From NCBI GenBank assembly GCA_017467905.1, contig JAFUKD010000007.1, positions 110,904 to 174,903 of the forward strand: DNA of 64,000 nt, written 5' to 3'. The translations under genes were made by a program, and so were the position numbers. Source of the DNA: Phascolarctobacterium sp. (GTDB lineage: Bacteria; Bacillota; Negativicutes; Acidaminococcales; Acidaminococcaceae). The notes beneath the pieces are model-generated. The model had not been told where the DNA came from and did not search any database. It saw only the letters and a list, made by a program, of their open reading frames with translations. Shown here piece by piece: positions 60,801 through 64,000 of the stretch (position 1 is its first letter; every line of letters starts with the position of its first letter).

Positions 60801-61627
60801 TGCCCTTGACCGCACCCATCACCATTGCTAAACCTCGCGTATTCATCCCCGTATTCCCCGGTATTAACTGCGAATACGATAGTGCGCGTGCCTTCGAGGC
60901 TGCTGGCGCAGTTGCTGACACCTTTGTTGTACGCAACCTAACAGCTCAAGCAATCGAAGAATCTGTAGAAAAAATGGTGCAATACATCAACAACGCACAA
61001 ATCGTGATGATTCCCGGTGGCTTTAGTGCAGGCGACGAACCTGACGGCAGCGGCAAGTTTATTGCAACCATGCTGCGCAACCCGCGCATTAAAGAAGCAG
61101 TTAGCGATTTGCTGAACAATCGTGACGGCTTGATGCTGGGTATCTGCAACGGCTTCCAAGCTTTGATTAAGCTTGGTCTTGTTCCCTATGGCGAAATCCG
61201 CGATATGGAAGAAGCTTCTCCCACCTTGACCTTCAACAATATTGGTCGCCACATTTCTCAAATTGTTACTACCAAGGTTGTTTCTAATAAATCTCCTTGG
61301 CTGGCAATGTGCGAGCCCGGTGATGAACACGCAATTGCTGTTTCTCACGGCGAAGGTCGCTTCTACGCACCGGAAAGCACTATCAAAGAACTCTTTGCTA
61401 ACGGTCAAGTTGCAACCCAATATGTGGATGCAGTAGGTAACCCCACCATGAACATGCCTTGCAACCCCAACGGCAGCTTGTATGCTATTGAAGGCATTAC
61501 CAGTCCGGACGGACGTGTACTTGGTAAAATGGGTCACACCGAACGCTTCACTGATGGCTTGTTCCGTAACATCTATGGCAACAAAGACCAAATGCTGTTC
61601 AAATCCGGCGTAAACTATTTTAAATAA
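57851..61627 (+). CDS. purL: Phosphoribosylformylglycinamidine synthase, single-chain (large PurL)
   Basis: 1258 aa combining PurS-like N-terminus, two AIRS-like halves and a C-terminal class I glutaminase, the type first known from Proteobacteria but also found in gut Firmicutes. Motifs: TYWSDHCRHTTF, FKNETHNHPTEIEPFGGAATCLGG, GRDGCGGATGSS, and glutaminase PGGFSAGDEPDGSG with nucleophile Cys in GICNGFQAL. Start ATG 57851 with GGAGG 8 nt upstream; the TTG at 57836 overlaps that site. It makes FGAM from FGAR and glutamine in purine synthesis. Own terminator. Confidence 0.95.
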   Translation: MSMIRRIFVEKKDAFAVEAHGLLADLRNNLGMTGLENIRMMNRYDVMGLSDEEFAMAKKLVLSEPPVDSVLEEELPVAEGSHAFAVELLPGQYDQRENFAEQCIQLITQKERPMVAAAKVYVLEGNLTEDEVAKIKAYCINPIEAREAEWGKPETLVSTCEEPAKVARVAGFLTMTREEAEAMRKEMGLAMSLEDLLWCQQYFNEEKREPTITEIRVLDTYWSDHCRHTTFMTQIEDVEIVPGTYTKPVQEAYDKYMAARDGVYGENTERPVTLMDIAVIGMKKLRKEGKLADLDESEEINACSIVVPIEVDGNTEEWLVMFKNETHNHPTEIEPFGGAATCLGGAIRDPLSGRSYVYQAMRVTGAADPRVPVSETIEGKLPQRKITIGAAAGYSSYGNQIGLATGHVQEYYNDKFVAKRMEIGAVIGAAPRSAVRRERPAAGDIVVLLGGQTGRDGCGGATGSSKEHTVDSLMSCGAEVQKGNPPTERKIQRLFRNPEVTAMIKRCNDFGAGGVSVAIGELTDGLVIDLDKVPKKYEGLDGTELAISESQERMAVVIEAANKEAFIKFADDENLEATVVAEVSADPRLVMYWRGDKIVDLSRAFLDTNGVAQHTSIVVEDTKADNVFDKVPTEVAEAKDIKAAWLGNLARLNVCSQKGLSERFDSTIGRGTVMMPFGGKTQITPSEGMVGRIPVLHGTTTAASVMACGYNPEVAIWSPFHGAMYAVVESVVRAVALGADPAKLRLTLQEYFPKLNNTSAWGLPFGALLGAFTALDALELPAIGGKDSMSGTFMDKTVPPTLVSFAVGVIDGNKAVSAEFKEAGNEVIFLSCPRDNAEVFDFAALRKNLTAVHAAMEAGKIKAAAAVKDGGIAALVTTMCLGNQLGFEFIKPFRDTDSLFTLQPGGMVLELAKGVEPEEVFDGLEYMLLGHTTANAGVAINDVVITEAEAKASYMETLQGIFPYKLADVEEPADIAQPLYKAELPLTAPITIAKPRVFIPVFPGINCEYDSARAFEAAGAVADTFVVRNLTAQAIEESVEKMVQYINNAQIVMIPGGFSAGDEPDGSGKFIATMLRNPRIKEAVSDLLNNRDGLMLGICNGFQALIKLGLVPYGEIRDMEEASPTLTFNNIGRHISQIVTTKVVSNKSPWLAMCEPGDEHAIAVSHGEGRFYAPESTIKELFANGQVATQYVDAVGNPTMNMPCNPNGSLYAIEGITSPDGRVLGKMGHTERFTDGLFRNIYGNKDQMLFKSGVNYFK

Positions 61628-61642
61628 ACAGTGTAAATTTTT

Positions 61643-61680
61643 TAGAGACTCTGCAAAATTTAGCAGGGTCTCTATTTTTA
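61643..61680 (+). terminator. Terminator after purL
   Basis: 12-nt arms (61643-61654 with 61663-61674, one mismatch), followed by ATTTTTA. Confidence 0.8.
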
Positions 61681-61683
61681 TGC

Positions 61684-61712
61684 TTGTTAGATAAAAAGTA
61701 AAGTGGTATAAT
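61684..61712 (+). promoter_or_regulatory. Promoter of the XRE regulator gene
   Basis: TTGTTA (61684-61689), 17-bp spacer, TATAAT (61707-61712). A second TATAAT is at 61726-61731. Confidence 0.65.
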
Positions 61713-61737
61713 TGTGAAAAACATTTATAATAACAAT

Positions 61738-61769
61738 GAAGTTTATTTGTAAAAACAAGAAGTTTATTT
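61738..61769 (+). promoter_or_regulatory. Direct repeats in the regulator leader, possible operator
   Basis: GAAGTTTATTT occurs at 61738-61748 and 61759-61769, spaced 21 bp (two helical turns), between the promoter and the XRE gene. Autoregulation is plausible but not shown. Confidence 0.45.
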
Positions 61770-61793
61770 TAGAGACAAAGAAGAGGTGAAACA

Positions 61794-62117
61794 ATGGAAG
61801 AAGATTTGAAATTGATTGGACGCAGAATTAAGATTTTAAGGATGGAACACAAGATGGGGCAGACCGAAATGGCAAAGAAGATGGGGCTATCGCAAACCAA
61901 TCTTAGCAATATGGAAAACGGTCGCACGGCTGTTACCATTCAAAATTTATTGAAGCTACGCAAAATATTAAACTGTTCCATGAGCGACTTCTTCCTGGAT
62001 TTGGAAGCACCTGTTGAAAAGAAAAGGGAAGAGGTAAAGGGGAAGAGTGCTATTGAGCTTGAGGATGCAGTACAGATTTTGAAGCTGCTTAAAGCAGTGG
62101 ATGTAAAAGGTCTCTGA
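61794..62117 (+). CDS. XRE-family HTH transcriptional regulator
   Basis: 107 aa. Helix-turn-helix at about residues 8-62 (IGRRIKILRMEHKMGQTEMAKKMG, LSQTNLSNMENGRTAVTI), then a charged tail with a predicted C-terminal helix (ELEDAVQILKLLKAV). GAGGTG ribosome binding site. It stands alone upstream of the trimeric autotransporter, separated by 457 bp of repeats, so it might regulate that gene or only itself. Confidence 0.88.
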   Translation: MEEDLKLIGRRIKILRMEHKMGQTEMAKKMGLSQTNLSNMENGRTAVTIQNLLKLRKILNCSMSDFFLDLEAPVEKKREEVKGKSAIELEDAVQILKLLKAVDVKGL

Positions 62118-62124
62118 CTTGGCG

Positions 62125-62167
62125 CCCCTGAAAGGGGAGCTGGCGCAACGAAGTTGCGACTGAGGGG
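62125..62167. repeat. Palindromic repeat unit with GCAACGAAGTTGC core, copy 3
   Basis: CCCCTGAAAGGGG left portion, then GGCGCAACGAAGTTGCGAC and CTGAGGGG. It starts 8 bp after the XRE stop and might also act as its terminator-like hairpin. Confidence 0.75.
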
Positions 62168-62179
62168 TTCCAAAATTTA

Positions 62180-62388
62180 TTGCTTTCCCGCAACAAGCAA
62201 AAAGCTTCGGTGGTTAGTGCTAATTTAAAGGCAGCTTAACGCTCCTTTTAGTATAAAAATATCGCTGTCCGCATATTCGCTTCGCAGTTTCTAGAAGCTT
62301 TTAGAAAGTACAGCTCAGGATGCGGAGCTTCGCGATATTTTCTTGAATTTATGTCGCTGCTTTTTGCTAATCGTTGCTATGAAAGCAA
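62180..62388. repeat. Long structured inverted-repeat element, copy 2
   Basis: Outer arms 62180-62205 and 62359-62388 pair (GCAACAAGCAAAAAGC with GCTTTTTGCT..CGTTGC and TTGCTTT with AAAGCAA). Inner stem AAAAATATCGCTGTCCGCAT (62255-62274) with ATGCGGAGCTTCGCGATATTTT (62320-62341). Core shared with copy 1, including TTTAGAAAGTACAGCTCAG at 62301-62319. The outer arms share no sequence with copy 1, yet pair in the same place. Confidence 0.75.
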
Positions 62389-62441
62389 GTAAATTTTGTT
62401 CTAAAATGTGGCGTCCCCTTTGGTGGACATGAGGAATGAGG

Positions 62442-62486
62442 CTCCCTTTTGAGGGAGCTAGCGCAACGAAGTTGCGACTGAGGGAG
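62442..62486. repeat. Palindromic repeat unit with GCAACGAAGTTGC core, copy 4
   Basis: CTCCCTTTTGAGGGAG, then GCGCAACGAAGTTGCGACTGAGGGAG split by pairing. A related partial unit lies at about 62411-62434. No gene in 62118-62574. Confidence 0.7.
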
Positions 62487-62580
62487 TTTGGTTATATTGC
62501 TTCTGGGCAAGCGGAAGCTTTGTAATAAATATATTATTTTTATTTTTTCGTGATGAAAAGAAAGAGAGGCGTATTTGAAA

Positions 62581-63738
62581 ATGTCTAAGAAAATGTTGAA
62601 AAGGAGTTTGGCACTTGGTGCATTGATGGCTATGGTTATCACTGGTAGTGCATTTGCTGAAGCTACTGTTACTGATGATTATGTTGATGGTCAAAAAGCA
62701 AGTTTAAGTGTAACTGGTACGGCTGGAAAGATTGAAGTAGATTCTTGGAATCTGTCAACTGTAATAGGCGATAACGAAAATGGTAATCTAACTACTGCTG
62801 GAGAAAACGCTGTAGCTATCGGTCATAATGCAACAGCTGGAAATGATTCTGTTGCTATCGGAAGTAATAGTAATCCAAATGGTACAAAAGCTGCGGATAA
62901 CAGTGTAGCTGTTGGTTCTGGTGCTAAGGCTTATGCAGAAAAAGGTTCTGCATTTGGTAGAGAAGCATGGGTTAAAAATGGAGCAACTAATTCAGTTGCA
63001 ATAGGAGCGTGGTCTGAAGCAACAGAAGCAAATACTGTAAGTTTTGGTAATACTAATACTCAAAGAAGATTAGTAAACGTTGCTGAAGGTAAAGCAACTA
63101 CTGATGCTGTAAACTTGGGACAAATGGAAAAGGCTCTTGCAGATAAGGCGAATGTTGCTGATGTTTACACCAAGACTGAAACTGATGCTCAACTTGCTGC
63201 AAAGGCTGATAAGACAGCACTTGATGCAAAGGCTGATAAGGAAGCGTTAACTACTGAAACTAGTAACCGACTTGCAGCTGAACAAGCTTTGCAAGCGAAA
63301 ATTGATGATATCGGTGGCAATAGCACTGCAGCAATCAACGGTCTGAACCAACGCCTTGATAGAACCAACGCTAAGATTAACAAAGTAGGCGCAGGCGCAG
63401 CAGCTTTGGCAGCTCTCCATCCGTTGGATTATGATCCGGACGACAAGCTGACTTTCTCCGCAGGTATGGGTAACTATGCAGGTGAAAACGCAGCTGCTTT
63501 AGGTGCATTCTATCGTCCTAACGAAAAATTCATGGTAAGCCTTGGTGGCACTATGGGTAATGGTGAAAATATGGTTAATCTTGGCTTGTCCATCGGTTTG
63601 GATAAACCTAATGGCTTGGCTAAATTGAGTAAACGTGAACTTATCCAAAAAGTTAATGCTGTTGAAGCAGAAAATGATGCACTTGAAGATAGAGTAGCAA
63701 AACTGGAAGCTTTGGTAGCTCAATTGGCAAGTAAATAG
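62581..63738 (+). CDS. YadA-like trimeric autotransporter adhesin with coiled-coil tail after the anchor
   Basis: 385 aa from ATG 62581 (a TTG at 62575 is in frame and better spaced from GAGAGG). Signal peptide about residues 1-27 ending SAFA. Head repeats typical of YadA: NAVAIGHNA, DSVAIGSNS, NSVAVGSGA, NSVAIGAWS; neck RRLVNVAEGKATTDAVNLGQ; coiled-coil stalk with KADK repeats; anchor NKVGAGAAALAALHPL plus four-strand barrel. Unlike classical YadA, which ends at the barrel, about 45 residues of coiled coil (NAVEAENDALEDRVAKLEALV) follow. Trimeric surface adhesin. AT-rich head and stalk contrast with the anchor. Confidence 0.9.
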   Translation: MSKKMLKRSLALGALMAMVITGSAFAEATVTDDYVDGQKASLSVTGTAGKIEVDSWNLSTVIGDNENGNLTTAGENAVAIGHNATAGNDSVAIGSNSNPNGTKAADNSVAVGSGAKAYAEKGSAFGREAWVKNGATNSVAIGAWSEATEANTVSFGNTNTQRRLVNVAEGKATTDAVNLGQMEKALADKANVADVYTKTETDAQLAAKADKTALDAKADKEALTTETSNRLAAEQALQAKIDDIGGNSTAAINGLNQRLDRTNAKINKVGAGAAALAALHPLDYDPDDKLTFSAGMGNYAGENAAALGAFYRPNEKFMVSLGGTMGNGENMVNLGLSIGLDKPNGLAKLSKRELIQKVNAVEAENDALEDRVAKLEALVAQLASK

Positions 63739-63739
63739 A

Positions 63740-63802
63740 ACCTTTGGCGGCGAAGTAGACACCAACTGGCAATGGAACTTAGGCGTACGCTACAGCTTCT
63801 AA
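63740..63802 (+). pseudogene. Relic of an outer-membrane beta-barrel C-terminus
   Basis: Directly after the adhesin stop, in another frame, the DNA encodes TFGGEVDTNWQWNLGVRYSF then TAA: the last strands and terminal Phe of an autotransporter-type barrel with no start or upstream body. It looks like the 3' end of a gene replaced by recombination with the present adhesin. Confidence 0.65.
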
Positions 63803-63842
63803 GTGAGCGCCGATTAGTTACTTAACAATAAGATAAAAATTT

Positions 63843-63880
63843 AAAGAGCAAGGCATATTCTGCCTTGCTCTTTATTGTAG
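63843..63880. terminator. Terminator after the adhesin/relic
   Basis: 13-bp perfect stem (63843-63855 with 63861-63873), 5-nt loop, A and T tracts on both sides. Confidence 0.85.
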
Positions 63881-63928
63881 TCTGTTATATAATTTACTTA
63901 GAAAAGAATGATGCTGCCGATAGTGAAG

Positions 63929-64000
63929 TGAACCCCAATTGTTGGACAAACAACGATTGGGGGTTATTTTTTTATGGCATTTACTTTTGAAGAAAAATTA
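63929..64000 (+). mobile_element. Probable left end of an IS3-family (IS150-like) insertion sequence, truncated by window edge
   Basis: TGAACCCCAATTGTTGGACA at 63929-63948 resembles IS150-group terminal repeats (from memory: TGACCCCAAAAGTTGGAC). CCCCAATTGTTG pairs imperfectly with CAACGATTGGGG 16 bp later. A short ORF starts right behind it. Confidence 0.5.
63974..64000 (+). CDS. Start of a putative IS3-family OrfA, 3' truncated by window edge
   Basis: Nine codons, MAFTFEEKL, with GGGGG about 9 nt upstream of ATG 63974. IS3 OrfA proteins often begin with a similar phrase before their HTH. The call depends on the neighbouring terminal-repeat-like sequence. Confidence 0.4.

Overview
The window looks like chromosome of a diderm Firmicute (class Negativicutes; a Phascolarctobacterium- or Acidaminococcus-like genus is my weak inference). 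Gram-positive-lineage markers (PolC, MutS2, RNase HIII, the xpt-xanthine permease pair) sit beside outer-membrane machinery: a type V autotransporter at the left edge, an RND efflux pair, and a YadA-like trimeric autotransporter at the right edge. Nearly all housekeeping genes run on the + strand in tightly packed, often overlapping operons.

Layout. 1-1.35 kb: 3' end of an autotransporter. 1.5-2.2 kb: a complete minus-strand type III toxin-antitoxin locus (promoter, about 2.8 RNA repeats, terminator, ToxN/CptN-like toxin). 2.7-7.1 kb: ppsA, then a small type IV pilus/type II secretion remnant (prepilin peptidase, PilN/GspL-like, PilO-like). 7.2-11.4 kb: RND efflux. 11.5-14.5 kb: larB, larC, rnhC. 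14.6-19 kb: envelope glycan cluster (YdjC-type deacetylase, flippase-like protein, sugar epimerase, ArnT-like transferase). 19-20.9 kb: xanthine salvage. 21.7-22.1 kb: five tRNA genes (Asp, Phe, Gly, Cys, Leu). 22.3-34.9 kb: yaaA, a DEAD-box helicase, gltX, a chagasin-like inhibitor, a U32 protein, mutS2, an aminotransferase and a TGS-domain nucleoside kinase. 35.1-48.1 kb: the conserved block pyrH-frr-(PASTA-like)-(ferredoxin)-uppS-cdsA-dxr-rseP-ispG-proS-mgtC-polC, joining ribosome recycling, isoprenoid and phospholipid synthesis, envelope proteolysis and replication. 48.2-52 kb: a Kef-type antiporter (minus strand), a class IV aminotransferase-fold protein and an ECF-like membrane protein.

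52.0-55.7 kb is an accessory islet. Two 102-bp exact direct repeats, each carrying a perfect 16-bp parS sequence, flank a multi-zinc-ribbon PD-(D/E)XK/NUMOD protein, a zinc-ribbon membrane protein and an Fst/par-like type I toxin-antitoxin locus with a 29-residue toxin. 55.7-61.6 kb returns to core genes (DUF2156-type, Eis-like acetyltransferase, purL). 61.8-64 kb holds an XRE regulator, a repeat-rich intergenic region, the trimeric autotransporter with a beta-barrel relic behind it, and what appears to be the left end of an IS3-family element.

The most notable observations are the two RNA-based toxin-antitoxin loci, the twin parS repeats around the islet, a roughly 200-bp structured repeat with compensatory changes between its two copies, a PolC without its proofreading exonuclease, and a class IV aminotransferase whose PLP lysine is Asn. 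All calls were made by reading; no database search was run.
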